DNA from: Erwinia sorbitola
GTDB lineage: Bacteria > Pseudomonadota > Gammaproteobacteria > Enterobacterales > Enterobacteriaceae
NCBI RefSeq assembly: GCF_009738185.1
Contig: NZ_CP046509.1
Location: forward strand, 3,289,501-3,353,500
Direction: 5' to 3'
DNA: 64,000 bases
Position numbers and translations under genes: made by a program. Below are positions 9,288 through 17,884 of the stretch, in pieces (the stretch's first letter is position 1; the number at the start of each line of letters is the position of its first letter). The notes below the pieces were generated by a model. It ran no database searches and had not been told where the DNA came from. It saw only the letters and a list, made by a program, of their open reading frames with translations.

Positions 9288-10315
9288 TCAGGATTTACCC
9301 TGAACAGCTGGGCGCTCAACTCCGTGAGGGGCTGCGCGCCTGTTATTTATTGAGCGGTAATGAACCGCTGCTGCTCCAGGAAGCGCAGGATGCTATACGC
9401 GCCGCCGCCCAGCAGCAGGGATTTACCGAGCACTTCAGCGTGACGCTGGAGGCAGGTACCGACTGGCAGGATATTTTTGCCTCCTGCCAGGCACTCAGCC
9501 TGTTTTCCAGCCGCCAGACGCTGCAACTTACTCTGCCTGAAAATGGCCCCAATGCCGCGATGGGGGAGCAGCTGCTTACCCTGTCTACCCTGCTGCACAA
9601 CGATATTTTGCTGATTCTGCGCGCAGCCAAATTGACCAAAGCGCAGGAAAATAGCGCCTGGTTTAAAGCACTGAGCGCCCAGGGTGCTATCGTCCCCTGC
9701 CAAACACCTGAACAGGCACAGCTTCCGCGCTGGCTGGCTACCCGGGCTAAAAAGCATCAGCTGACACTGGACGATGCAGCCAGCCAGCTGCTCTGTTACT
9801 GCTATGAAGGCAACCTGCTGGCGCTGTCTCAGGCACTGGAGCGGCTCTCTTTACTGTGGCCTGACGGCAAGCTGACGTTACCGCGTGTAGAGCAGGCCGT
9901 GAACGATGCCGCGCATTTCACCCCCTTCCACTGGGTGGATGCCCTGCTGGCAGGAAAAAGCAAACGCGCCCTGCACATCCTGCGCCAGATGCACTCAGAA
10001 GAGAGCGAACCGGTAATCCTGATGCGCACCCTGCAACGGGATCTGCTGCTGCTGGTTACGCTTCAGCGACAGATGGCGCACACGCCATTGCGCACGCTGT
10101 TTGATCAGCACCGCGTATGGCAGAACCGTCGCACGCTGTTCAGCGATGCCCTACAGCGCCTGAGTGCGACACAGCTGACTCAGGCCGTGCACCTGCTGAC
10201 GCAGATTGAGCTGACGCTAAAACAGGATTACGGCCAGTCCGTCTGGTCAGAACTGGAAACCCTGGCGCTGGTACTATGCCATCCGTCCTTCCCGGCAAGT
10301 TTTTGTGATGTCTAA
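9284..10315 (+). CDS. holA: DNA polymerase III subunit delta
   Basis: The delta subunit of the clamp loader, which opens the beta sliding clamp. At 343 aa it equals E. coli HolA, with the conserved opening MIRIYPEQL, the central CYCYEGNLLALSQALERLSLLWPDG block (about 166-190) and NDAAHFTPFHWVDALL. The start overlaps the lptE stop as ATGA, so translation is coupled, and the 3' end overlaps nadD. Confidence 0.96.
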   Translation: MIRIYPEQLGAQLREGLRACYLLSGNEPLLLQEAQDAIRAAAQQQGFTEHFSVTLEAGTDWQDIFASCQALSLFSSRQTLQLTLPENGPNAAMGEQLLTLSTLLHNDILLILRAAKLTKAQENSAWFKALSAQGAIVPCQTPEQAQLPRWLATRAKKHQLTLDDAASQLLCYCYEGNLLALSQALERLSLLWPDGKLTLPRVEQAVNDAAHFTPFHWVDALLAGKSKRALHILRQMHSEESEPVILMRTLQRDLLLLVTLQRQMAHTPLRTLFDQHRVWQNRRTLFSDALQRLSATQLTQAVHLLTQIELTLKQDYGQSVWSELETLALVLCHPSFPASFCDV

Positions 10316-10964
10316 TCCCTGTGCACTGCATGCGCTGTTCGGCGGCACCTTTGATCCGATTCACTACGGTCATTTGCGGCCGGCAGAAGCTCTGGCAAAG
10401 ATTACCGGCCTGGAAAAAATTACGCTGCTGCCTAACAACGTTCCGCCGCATCGCCCGCAGCCGGAAGCCAGCCCGACTCAGCGGATTGAGATGGTGAAAC
10501 TGGCGATTAGCGGTAATCCTCTGTTTGATCTCGATTTACGCGAAATGCAGCGCGATACGCCGTCATACACCATCGATACGCTGGCGGCCCTGCGTCTTGA
10601 GCGTGGTGATAAGCAGCCGCTGGCCTTTATCATTGGCCAGGATTCTCTGTTAACCTTACATAAGTGGCATCGCTGGCAGGATCTGCTGTCACTGTGTCAT
10701 CTGCTGGTCTGCCAGCGCCCTGGCTATCGTAGTGAAATGGAGACGCCGGAGCTGCAAAGCTGGCTCAACCTGCATCTGACATCGCAGCCGCAGGCACTCC
10801 GGCAATCGCCCGCAGGTAAAGTTTTCCTGGCTCAAACACCGCTGATTGATATCTCCGCTACGGAAATTCGTACGCGCCGCCATCAGGGACAATCGGATGC
10901 AAATCTGCTGCCTCCGGCGGTTAGCGAATATATCGATCGCGAGGGTTTATATCAGAACCTTTAA
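10308..10964 (+). CDS. nadD: Nicotinate-mononucleotide adenylyltransferase
   Basis: Makes deamido-NAD from nicotinate mononucleotide and ATP in NAD synthesis. The 218-aa protein has the nucleotidyltransferase motif GGTFDPIHYGHL (about 12-23), NNVPPHRP, FIIGQDSL and the C-terminal ISATEIRTRR. ATG 10308 is preferred over GTG one codon earlier; both overlap the end of holA, so initiation is probably coupled. In E. coli cobC follows, but here it is missing and rsfS comes next. Confidence 0.94.
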   Translation: MSNPCALHALFGGTFDPIHYGHLRPAEALAKITGLEKITLLPNNVPPHRPQPEASPTQRIEMVKLAISGNPLFDLDLREMQRDTPSYTIDTLAALRLERGDKQPLAFIIGQDSLLTLHKWHRWQDLLSLCHLLVCQRPGYRSEMETPELQSWLNLHLTSQPQALRQSPAGKVFLAQTPLIDISATEIRTRRHQGQSDANLLPPAVSEYIDREGLYQNL

Positions 10965-10969
10965 CAGCG

Positions 10970-10978
10970 TGATATACT
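10970..10978 (+). promoter_or_regulatory. Extended -10 promoter candidate for rsfS
   Basis: TGATATACT is an extended -10 element (TG-N-TATACT) just after the nadD stop. No good -35 hexamer is seen at the right distance, as is common for extended -10 promoters. It would give an rsfS leader of about 110 nt. Confidence 0.45.
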
Positions 10979-11098
10979 GCGCCGCTCGAATTTTCAGGGC
11001 GTAAGCCCCATAAAACACACAATGTTACGGTTATCGTTTCGGCTATTAAAAGCGAATATGAGATAACCCATCAGACTTAAATCCCAAGGGGGAACCTT

Positions 11099-11416
11099 TT
11101 GCAAGGTCAAGCACTCCAAGACTTCGTCATTGATAAATGTGACGATTTAAAAGCTCAGAATATCGTCGCTATCGACGTTCAGGGCAAATCAAGCATCACC
11201 AGCTGCATGGTTATCTGTACTGGCACCTCAACGCGTCATCTGGTGTCAATCGCCGAACACGTGGTACAGGAAGCCCGTCTCATCGGTCTGGATGCATTTC
11301 GTGTTAACAGCCGTGCTCCAAGTGACTGGGTAGTGGTAGATCTGGGTGAAATTATCGTTCACGTCATGGAAGAAGAGAGCCGTAAGCTCTACGAACTGGA
11401 AAAGCTCTGGAGCTAA
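11099..11416 (+). CDS. rsfS: Ribosomal silencing factor RsfS
   Basis: RsfS binds ribosomal protein uL14 and blocks subunit joining when nutrients are limiting. The 105-aa protein matches E. coli RsfS in length and sequence (QALQDFVIDKCDDLKAQ, DVQGKSSITSCMVICTG, DWVVVDLGEIIVHVM). It uses a TTG start, as in E. coli, behind a GGGGGAA ribosome-binding site. rlmH follows 3 nt later. Confidence 0.95.
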   Translation: MQGQALQDFVIDKCDDLKAQNIVAIDVQGKSSITSCMVICTGTSTRHLVSIAEHVVQEARLIGLDAFRVNSRAPSDWVVVDLGEIIVHVMEEESRKLYELEKLWS

Positions 11417-11419
11417 AGC

Positions 11420-11890
11420 GTGAAGCTGCAACTGGTCGCTGTCGGCACCAAGATGCCTGACTGGGTACAAACAGGTTTTATGGAATATCTGCGGCGTTTT
11501 CCAAAAGATATGCCATTTGAACTGGTTGAAGTACCCGCCGGAAAGCGCGGTAAGAATGCGGATATCAAGCGCATTCTTGAAAAAGAAGGCGAACTGATGC
11601 TGGCTGCCGCAGGTAAAGGCAACCGCATTGTCACGCTGGACATACCCGGCCAGCCGTGGGAAACCCCGCAGCTTGCCAGCCAGCTGGAGCGCTGGAAGCA
11701 GGATGGCCGCGATGTCAGCCTGTTTATCGGCGGCCCGGAAGGCCTGTCACCCGCCTGCAAGGCTGCGGCGGAACAAAGCTGGTCACTCTCAGCGCTGACC
11801 CTGCCCCATCCGCTGGTACGCGTATTGGTAGCAGAGAGTTTATATCGTGCATGGAGCATTACTGCGAATCATCCTTATCATCGCGAATAG
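11420..11890 (+). CDS. rlmH: 23S rRNA pseudouridine-1915 N3-methyltransferase RlmH
   Basis: SPOUT methyltransferase that modifies pseudouridine 1915 in helix 69 of 23S rRNA. The 156-aa protein begins with GTG, 3 nt after rsfS. It has the family opening MKLQLVAVGTKMPDWVQ, the SAM-binding loop IGGPEGLSPAC (about 105-115) and the C-terminal LTLPHPLVRVLVAESLYRAW. Close packing with rsfS and mrdA indicates one operon. Confidence 0.96.
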   Translation: MKLQLVAVGTKMPDWVQTGFMEYLRRFPKDMPFELVEVPAGKRGKNADIKRILEKEGELMLAAAGKGNRIVTLDIPGQPWETPQLASQLERWKQDGRDVSLFIGGPEGLSPACKAAAEQSWSLSALTLPHPLVRVLVAESLYRAWSITANHPYHRE

Positions 11891-11923
11891 CGAATAAGAC
11901 TAACCGGACTGACAAAGCAGCGG

Positions 11924-13828
11924 ATGAAATTACAACGTAACTCCTTTCGTGACTACACCGCCGAGCAAACACTTTTTGTTCGCCGGGCGCTGATTGCCTT
12001 TTTTGGCATTATCACGCTTTCCGGTGTTCTGGTGGCTAATCTTTACCACCTGCAAATCGTCCGTTTTGATGACTACAGCACGCGCTCCAATGAAAACCGT
12101 ATCAAACTGGTTCCCGTCTCCCCCAGTCGTGGAATTATTTACGATCGCAACGGCATCCCGCTGGCGCTTAACCGCACCATCTATCAGCTTGAGCTGATGC
12201 CGGAAAAGGTGGATAACCTGCAACAGACCTTGCAGGAACTGAAACCTATTGTCGATCTGACCGATGACGATATCGAAGCCTTCGAAAAAGAGCGTAAACG
12301 CTCGCGCCGCTTTACCTCTATAGCGGTGAAAACCAGCCTGAACGATGTCGAAGTGGCACGATTTGCCGTCAACCAGTACCGCTTCCCTGGTGCTGAAGTC
12401 AAAGGCTATCAGCGCCGCTACTATCCCTACGGCTCTGCACTGACACATGTGCTGGGCTATGTATCGAAAATAAACGATCGTGATGTCGAACGCCTCGATA
12501 AAGAGGGGAAATGGCCGAACTATGCCGCCACCCACGATATCGGCAAGCTGGGCATCGAGCGCTATTACGAAGATGTACTGCACGGTAAAACTGGATACGA
12601 AGAGGTAGAGGTTAATAACCGGGGCCGCGTCATCCGCCAGCTGCATGAGCAGTCACCGCAGGCCGGACGCGATATCTACCTGACCATCGACCTTAAACTT
12701 CAGCAATATATTGAAACTCTGCTGGCAGGCAGCCGTGCGGCAGTGGTGGTTACCGATCCGCGTAATGGCGAAGTGCTGGCGATGGTTTCCATGCCAAGCT
12801 ATGACCCGAATCTGTTTGTCGATGGTATCTCCAGTAAGGACTACAACGCCCTGCTGCACGACGAGAACCGTCCATTAATCAACCGTGCCACCCAGGGCGC
12901 TTACCCTCCCGCCTCAACGGTGAAGCCTTATATTGCCGTGTCTGCGCTGACGGCCGGGGTAATTACCCGCAACACCAGCCTGTTCGATCCCGGCTGGTGG
13001 CAGCTGCCGGGATCTGAAAAACGCTTCCGTGACTGGAAACGCTGGGGGCATGGCCGCCTGAATGTTACCAAATCACTGGAAGAGTCCGCCGATACCTTCT
13101 TCTACCAGGTCGCCTATGATATGGGCATTGACCGTCTGGCTGAGTGGATGGGCAAATTTGGCTACGGTCACCTTACCGGTATCGACCTGATTGAAGAGAC
13201 GCCGGGCAATATGCCCACTCGCGAATGGAAGCTGAAGCGCTTTAAGAAGCCCTGGTATCAGGGTGACACCATTCCGGTAGGTATCGGTCAGGGTTACTGG
13301 ACGGCAACGCCCGTTCAGATGAACAAAGCGCTGATGATCCTGATTAACGACGGTGTGATCAAAACGCCTCACCTGATGATGGATACTATGCAGGGCGGAG
13401 CGAAGGTGCCGTGGCGTCAGCCTGCGGCTGCCCCCATCGCTGATATTCATACCGGATACTGGGAAATTGCCAAAGACGGAATGTATGGCGTAGCGAACCG
13501 CCCGAACGGTACTGCGCGTAAAAGCTTTGACAATGCTCCCTACAAAATTGCTGCCAAATCCGGTACTGCCCAGGTATTTGGCCTGAAAGCGAACGAAACC
13601 TATAACGCCCATAAACTGACCGAACGCCTGCGTGACCATAAGCTGATGACCGCTTTTGCGCCCTATGACCATCCGCGCGTAGCCGTCAGCATTATTCTCG
13701 AAAACGGCGGCGCAGGCCCGGCAGTCGGCACTATCATGCGCCAGATACTCGACCATATTATTCTTGGCGATAACAATACCAACCTGCCTGACGCTGCTCC
13801 AACACCGCCAGGCTATGAAGGTGAATAA
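11924..13828 (+). CDS. mrdA: Penicillin-binding protein 2 (peptidoglycan transpeptidase)
   Basis: Class B PBP of the elongasome, cross-linking new peptidoglycan during lateral wall growth with RodA. The 634-aa protein has a single N-terminal membrane anchor (about 20-43), a pedestal domain and a transpeptidase domain with active-site S331 in STVK, then SADT and KSGTAQ motifs. It lies 33 nt after rlmH and 6 nt before mrdB, its functional partner. Confidence 0.96.
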   Translation: MKLQRNSFRDYTAEQTLFVRRALIAFFGIITLSGVLVANLYHLQIVRFDDYSTRSNENRIKLVPVSPSRGIIYDRNGIPLALNRTIYQLELMPEKVDNLQQTLQELKPIVDLTDDDIEAFEKERKRSRRFTSIAVKTSLNDVEVARFAVNQYRFPGAEVKGYQRRYYPYGSALTHVLGYVSKINDRDVERLDKEGKWPNYAATHDIGKLGIERYYEDVLHGKTGYEEVEVNNRGRVIRQLHEQSPQAGRDIYLTIDLKLQQYIETLLAGSRAAVVVTDPRNGEVLAMVSMPSYDPNLFVDGISSKDYNALLHDENRPLINRATQGAYPPASTVKPYIAVSALTAGVITRNTSLFDPGWWQLPGSEKRFRDWKRWGHGRLNVTKSLEESADTFFYQVAYDMGIDRLAEWMGKFGYGHLTGIDLIEETPGNMPTREWKLKRFKKPWYQGDTIPVGIGQGYWTATPVQMNKALMILINDGVIKTPHLMMDTMQGGAKVPWRQPAAAPIADIHTGYWEIAKDGMYGVANRPNGTARKSFDNAPYKIAAKSGTAQVFGLKANETYNAHKLTERLRDHKLMTAFAPYDHPRVAVSIILENGGAGPAVGTIMRQILDHIILGDNNTNLPDAAPTPPGYEGE

Positions 13829-13834
13829 CCGGTT

Positions 13835-14947
13835 ATGAATGATAGCCATCAGAAACGGTCAATCTGGACTCGCATCCACGTTGATCCTCTATTTTGCCTT
13901 ATCGTCACTGCGCTGCTGATCTACAGCGCGCTGGTGATGTGGAGCGCCAGCGGCCAGGATCCGGGCATGATGGAGCGTAAGCTCGGTCAGATCGCCATGG
14001 GTATTATTGTGATGCTGGTTATGGCGCAGATCCCGCCGCGAGTTTATGAAGGCTGGGCACCCTACCTCTATATTATCTGCGTTATCCTGCTGATAGCCGT
14101 CGATGCTTTCGGCCATATCAGTAAAGGCGCACAGCGCTGGCTGGATCTCGGCGTGGTGCGATTTCAGCCCTCGGAAATTGCTAAAATTGCCGTACCGCTG
14201 ATGGTGGCACGCTTTATTAACCGCGATATCTGCCCGCCTACGCTAAAAAATACGGCGATTGCGCTGGTGCTGATCTTTATGCCTACCCTGCTGGTGGCGG
14301 CGCAACCGGATCTGGGTACCGCGATACTGATCGCCGCATCCGGGCTGTTTGTGCTCTTTCTTTCCGGCATGAGCTGGAAACTGATCGCCGTGGCATTACT
14401 GCTTATCGCCGCATTTATCCCGATACTCTGGTTCTTCCTGATGCACGACTATCAGCGCGACCGCGTGATGATGCTGCTGGATCCGGAAAGTGACCCATTG
14501 GGTGCGGGTTACCACATTATTCAGTCGAAGATAGCCATCGGCTCTGGGGGCCTGCGTGGTAAGGGCTGGCTGCACGGAACCCAGTCGCAGCTGGAATTTC
14601 TACCCGAACGTCATACCGACTTTATTTTTGCCGTATTGGCAGAAGAATTAGGATTAGTCGGGGTGCTGGTTCTGCTGATACTCTACGTGCTGCTGATTAT
14701 GCGCGGCCTGATAATGGCCGCCCGCGCGCAGACAACTTTTGGTCGCGTGATGGCTGGCGGCATGATGCTGATCTTCTTTGTCTATGTATTTGTTAATATT
14801 GGTATGGTCAGCGGCATTCTGCCCGTGGTTGGGGTACCGTTACCGCTGGTCAGCTATGGGGGTTCCGCGCTGATCGTCCTGATGGCCGGGTTCGGGATCA
14901 TTATGTCGATTCACACCCATCGAAAACTGTTGTCGAAGAGCGTTTAA
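13835..14947 (+). CDS. mrdB: Peptidoglycan glycosyltransferase RodA (SEDS)
   Basis: SEDS-family glycan polymerase that works with PBP2 in rod-shape elongation. The 370-aa polytopic protein is the same length as E. coli RodA and contains the SEDS blocks KGAQRWLDLG and RFQPSEIAKIAVPLMVARF, PDLGTAILI, the extracellular YQRDRVMMLLDPESDPLGAGYH segment (about 209-230) and GVPLPLVSYGGSAL near the C-terminus. The next gene, rlpA, starts 11 nt downstream. Confidence 0.96.
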   Translation: MNDSHQKRSIWTRIHVDPLFCLIVTALLIYSALVMWSASGQDPGMMERKLGQIAMGIIVMLVMAQIPPRVYEGWAPYLYIICVILLIAVDAFGHISKGAQRWLDLGVVRFQPSEIAKIAVPLMVARFINRDICPPTLKNTAIALVLIFMPTLLVAAQPDLGTAILIAASGLFVLFLSGMSWKLIAVALLLIAAFIPILWFFLMHDYQRDRVMMLLDPESDPLGAGYHIIQSKIAIGSGGLRGKGWLHGTQSQLEFLPERHTDFIFAVLAEELGLVGVLVLLILYVLLIMRGLIMAARAQTTFGRVMAGGMMLIFFVYVFVNIGMVSGILPVVGVPLPLVSYGGSALIVLMAGFGIIMSIHTHRKLLSKSV

Positions 14948-14958
14948 GAGGCATAAAC

Positions 14959-16092
14959 ATGCGTAAGGATTGGCTTTGGATTGCCCTGGCTTCAGCACTG
15001 CTGGCAGCCTGTACTACAGACAGCGACCAGCAGGCGCCCGTCACTCAGCAGCAAGCAGCCTACAACGGCCCGGTGGTCGAAATTGGTGGCGCTGAACCGC
15101 GCTATGAACCCGTAAATCCTGCCACTAACCAGGATTACTCGGTAAATGGCAAAACTTATAAGATCGTCAAAGACCCGTCGAACTTCAGTCAGGTAGGCCT
15201 GGCCGCCTGGTATGGCGAAGAAGCTAACGGCACCCGCACTGCTATCGGCGAAACCTTTGATCCGAACGCCATGACTGCGGCACACCCAACGCTGCCGCTG
15301 CCAAGCTATGTGCGCGTCACCAACGTCGCCAATGGTCGAATGATTGTGGTACGCGTTAACGATCGTGGCCCCTACACGCCAGGACGTATTATCGACCTGT
15401 CGCGTGCTGCAGGCGATCGCCTGAATATTTCCAATAACAGCAAAGTACGCATTGATTATATCAGTGTCGCACCGGACGGTACTCTTTCAGGCCCTGGCAC
15501 CATCGGTACCACCGTGGCAAAACAGAGCTATGCCCTGCCCGCACGTCCTGAGATTGGGGGCGGTATGACAATGGGTGGTGGTGCGGCTGCCGCGCCGGTA
15601 ATGTCATCACAGACACAGCCCGTTGAGTACTCCAGCCCGCAGCCCCAGGAAACTGAGCAGACACAATCGCGCCCTGTCGATAACAGCTCGCTTAACAGCG
15701 ACAACACGATGGGTGCCCCGGTGCGCAGCAGCGGTTTTCTTGGCGCAGCCCAGCCTCTGCCGGGCGGCGTACTGGAAAGCAGTGAACCGGCAGTAGCAAC
15801 GGCACCATCAGCATCTGCTGCTGCGGCACCAGCTGCTGCTGTGGCGGCAGGCGCTAGCGGTAATTATGTCGTGCAGGTCGGCGCACTTAACGACAGCGCA
15901 CGCGCACAGCAGCTGGCGACCAGTCTGGGTAAACAGTTTGGCGTACCCGGTTCGGTAGATAGCCGGGGAAATGTTTATCGCGTCCAGCTCGGACGGTTCA
16001 CTTCGCGCCAGCAGGCCGCAGCCCTCCAGCAGCGCCTGGCGAGTGAAGCGCAGCAACAATCGTTTATTACTGTCGCACCTGACGCAATGTAA
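14959..16092 (+). CDS. rlpA: Septal-ring lytic transglycosylase RlpA, lipoprotein
   Basis: Outer-membrane lipoprotein that binds denuded glycan at the septum; in some species it is a lytic transglycosylase. The 377-aa protein has a lipobox LLAAC (C18), a double-psi beta-barrel domain (about 75-165; GLAAWYGEEANGTRTAIGE and VRVNDRGPYTPGRIIDLS), a low-complexity Gly/Ser/Ala/Gln linker (about 190-295) and a C-terminal SPOR domain (about 297-377, YVVQVGALNDSARAQQLA). The linker is the variable part of the family. Whether this copy is enzymatically active cannot be told from sequence. Confidence 0.94.
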   Translation: MRKDWLWIALASALLAACTTDSDQQAPVTQQQAAYNGPVVEIGGAEPRYEPVNPATNQDYSVNGKTYKIVKDPSNFSQVGLAAWYGEEANGTRTAIGETFDPNAMTAAHPTLPLPSYVRVTNVANGRMIVVRVNDRGPYTPGRIIDLSRAAGDRLNISNNSKVRIDYISVAPDGTLSGPGTIGTTVAKQSYALPARPEIGGGMTMGGGAAAAPVMSSQTQPVEYSSPQPQETEQTQSRPVDNSSLNSDNTMGAPVRSSGFLGAAQPLPGGVLESSEPAVATAPSASAAAAPAAAVAAGASGNYVVQVGALNDSARAQQLATSLGKQFGVPGSVDSRGNVYRVQLGRFTSRQQAAALQQRLASEAQQQSFITVAPDAM

Positions 16093-16099
16093 TTCTTGC

Positions 16100-16123
16100 C
16101 GACCCGCTGATTTAGGCGGGTCG
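16100..16123 (+). terminator. Hairpin between rlpA and dacA
   Basis: An 8-bp GC-rich stem (CGACCCGC/GCGGGTCG) with an 8-nt loop follows the rlpA stop. There is no T-tract directly after it, so it may be a weak terminator or a 3'-end stabiliser. Confidence 0.4.
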
Positions 16124-16190
16124 TAGCAGGATGATTTTGCTATAGTGAGTCACTTTTTTTAACCTTGCCCATGGATGTTGTCGTCCTTAC

Positions 16191-17402
16191 ATGAACACTC
16201 TGAATCCATCCCGACTGCTAAAACGCCTGACTACAGGCACGCTTATCGCCCTCAGCCTCAATGTTGTCGCTTACGCTGACGACCTGAACATTAAAACAAT
16301 GATCCCCGGCGTGCCGGAAATTGACGCTGAAGCCTACGTCCTGATTGATTACAACTCAGGAAAAGTCCTGGCTGAGAAGAATGCCGATGCACGCCGCGAT
16401 CCGGCAAGCCTGACAAAAATGATGACCAGCTATGTCATCGGCCAGGCAGTCAAAGCCGGTAAAATCCATCAGGATGATATCGTCACTATCGGGAAAGATG
16501 CCTGGGCGACCGGCAACCCGGTATTCAAGGGTTCCTCCCTGATGTTCCTGAAACCTGGCGACCGCGTACCCGTTTCTCAGCTGACACGCGGCATTGTGCT
16601 CCAGTCAGGCAATGATGCCTGTGTGGCGATGGCTGATTACGTTGCTGGCAGTCAGGATGCATTTGTCGGTCTGATGAATAACTACGTGAAAGCGCTGGGC
16701 CTGCAAAACACGCATTTCCAGACGGTACACGGCCTGGATGCTGAAGGGCAGTACAGTTCCGCACGTGATATGGCGCTGATTGGCCGCTCTCTGATCCGTG
16801 ATGTACCGGATGAGTACGCGATTTACCACGAGAAAGAGTTCACCTTTAACAATATCCGTCAGACGAACCGTAACGGTTTGCTGTGGGATACCAGCCTGAA
16901 CGTGGACGGCATCAAAACCGGCCATACCGATGCTGCGGGATACAACCTGGTGGCATCAGCCACCGAAGGCCAGATGCGTCTGATCTCTACCGTTATGGGT
17001 GGGCATACTTATAAAGGGCGTGAAACCGAAAGCAAGAAATTGCTGACCTGGGGCTTCCGCTTCTTCGAAACAGTAGCACCGCTGAAAGCCGGTAAAGAGT
17101 TTGCTTCTGAGCCGGTATGGTTCGGTAACAGCGACCGTGTGCAGCTGGGCGTGGAGAAAGATGTGTTCCTGACCATCCCGCGCGGCCGCATGAAAGATCT
17201 GAAAGCCAGCTATACCCTGAGCAATACCGAGTTGCACGCTCCGTTGCAGAAAAATCAGGTTGTCGGCACCATTAACTTCCAGCTGGATGGCAAAACCATT
17301 GAACAGCACCCGCTGGTGGTGCTCAATGAAATGCCGGAAGGTGGCTTCTTTGGCCGCATCATTGACTATATCAAGCTGATGTTCCACCACTGGTTCGGTT
17401 AA
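16191..17402 (+). CDS. dacA: D-alanyl-D-alanine carboxypeptidase PBP5
   Basis: Removes the terminal D-Ala from peptidoglycan pentapeptides, controlling cross-link supply and cell shape. The 403-aa precursor equals E. coli DacA, with a signal peptide ending near AYA-DDLN, active-site S73-L-T-K76, S139-G-N141 and K242-T-G244. The C-terminal beta-rich domain ends in the amphipathic anchor IIDYIKLMFHHWFG. A TATAGT -10-like element at 16141-16146 suggests its own promoter besides the mrdAB-rlpA operon. The ribosome-binding site is weak. Confidence 0.96.
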   Translation: MNTLNPSRLLKRLTTGTLIALSLNVVAYADDLNIKTMIPGVPEIDAEAYVLIDYNSGKVLAEKNADARRDPASLTKMMTSYVIGQAVKAGKIHQDDIVTIGKDAWATGNPVFKGSSLMFLKPGDRVPVSQLTRGIVLQSGNDACVAMADYVAGSQDAFVGLMNNYVKALGLQNTHFQTVHGLDAEGQYSSARDMALIGRSLIRDVPDEYAIYHEKEFTFNNIRQTNRNGLLWDTSLNVDGIKTGHTDAAGYNLVASATEGQMRLISTVMGGHTYKGRETESKKLLTWGFRFFETVAPLKAGKEFASEPVWFGNSDRVQLGVEKDVFLTIPRGRMKDLKASYTLSNTELHAPLQKNQVVGTINFQLDGKTIEQHPLVVLNEMPEGGFFGRIIDYIKLMFHHWFG

Positions 17403-17412
17403 CAGCGGATCC

Positions 17413-17432
17413 GGGTCGGGCCTGCCCGACCC
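17413..17432 (+). terminator. Hairpin after dacA
   Basis: A perfect 8-bp GC stem (GGGTCGGG/CCCGACCC) with loop CCTG begins 10 nt after the dacA stop. It has no T-tract, so it may act by stabilising the mRNA end or by weak termination. Confidence 0.45.
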
Positions 17433-17450
17433 CGTACGATCGCACACGCC

Positions 17451-17511
17451 TTGAAATAAACCTGAAACATCCCCATATTGTAAAGATGTGAACTCCTGCT
17501 GCGGCAGGAGT
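17451..17511 (+). promoter_or_regulatory. Promoter candidate and leader hairpin of ybeD
   Basis: TTGAAA (17451-17456) and CATATT (17474-17479) are separated by 17 nt and could form a sigma-70 promoter. Downstream is a perfect 8-bp hairpin, ACTCCTGC/GCAGGAGT, closed by a UNCG-type tetraloop TGCG (17492-17511). It ends 25 nt before the ybeD start and is not followed by T residues. Confidence 0.4.
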
Positions 17512-17536
17512 ACTTGTTAGTGTCACCGGAGTCTAT

Positions 17537-17800
17537 ATGAAAACCAATCTTAAAGAACTGCTCGAATTCCCCACTTCTTTTACCTATAAAGTAATGGGTC
17601 TGGCACAGCCGGAGCTGGTCGATCAAGTGGTTGAAGTGGTGCAGCGCCATGCACCGGGTGACTACTCTCCGGATGTAAAACCTAGCAGCAAAGGCAATTA
17701 CCATTCCGTATCAATCACCATTACCGCCACCCATATCGAGCAGGTTGAAACCCTGTATGATGAACTGGGCAAGATTGAAATTGTTCGTATGGTGCTGTAA
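17537..17800 (+). CDS. ybeD: YbeD (DUF493 family)
   Basis: An 87-aa cytosolic protein matching E. coli YbeD along its whole length (LKELLEFPTSFTYKVMG, VVQRHAPGDYSPDVKPSSKG, HIEQVETLYDELGKI). The fold resembles small regulatory ferredoxin-like ACT domains, and the biochemical role is not established. It lies between dacA and lipB as in other enterobacteria, with ribosome-binding site CCGGAG upstream. Confidence 0.93.
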   Translation: MKTNLKELLEFPTSFTYKVMGLAQPELVDQVVEVVQRHAPGDYSPDVKPSSKGNYHSVSITITATHIEQVETLYDELGKIEIVRMVL

Positions 17801-17804
17801 CCCC

Positions 17805-17847
17805 AACGCTGGCAGGGGCAGGCTGGTTCTTGCCCTGTGCCAACGTT
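17805..17847 (+). other. Long imperfect hairpin between ybeD and lipB
   Basis: AACGCTGGCAGGGGCA (17805-17820) can pair with 17831-17847 with only two or three imperfections. The right arm overlaps a TATACT -10-like element at 17847-17852. It could be a weak ybeD terminator and also affect the lipB leader. Confidence 0.4.
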
Positions 17848-17884
17848 ATACTGTCCCCCTCATTACCCAACCGGATTGTCCGTT

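Noticed and set aside
16140..16151. Minus-strand GACTCACTATAG identical to the core of the phage T7 promoter, upstream of dacA
   Set aside because: Only the 12-bp core matches and the upstream part of the T7 consensus is absent. No T7-like polymerase or phage gene is nearby. It coincides with the probable dacA -10 (TATAGT).
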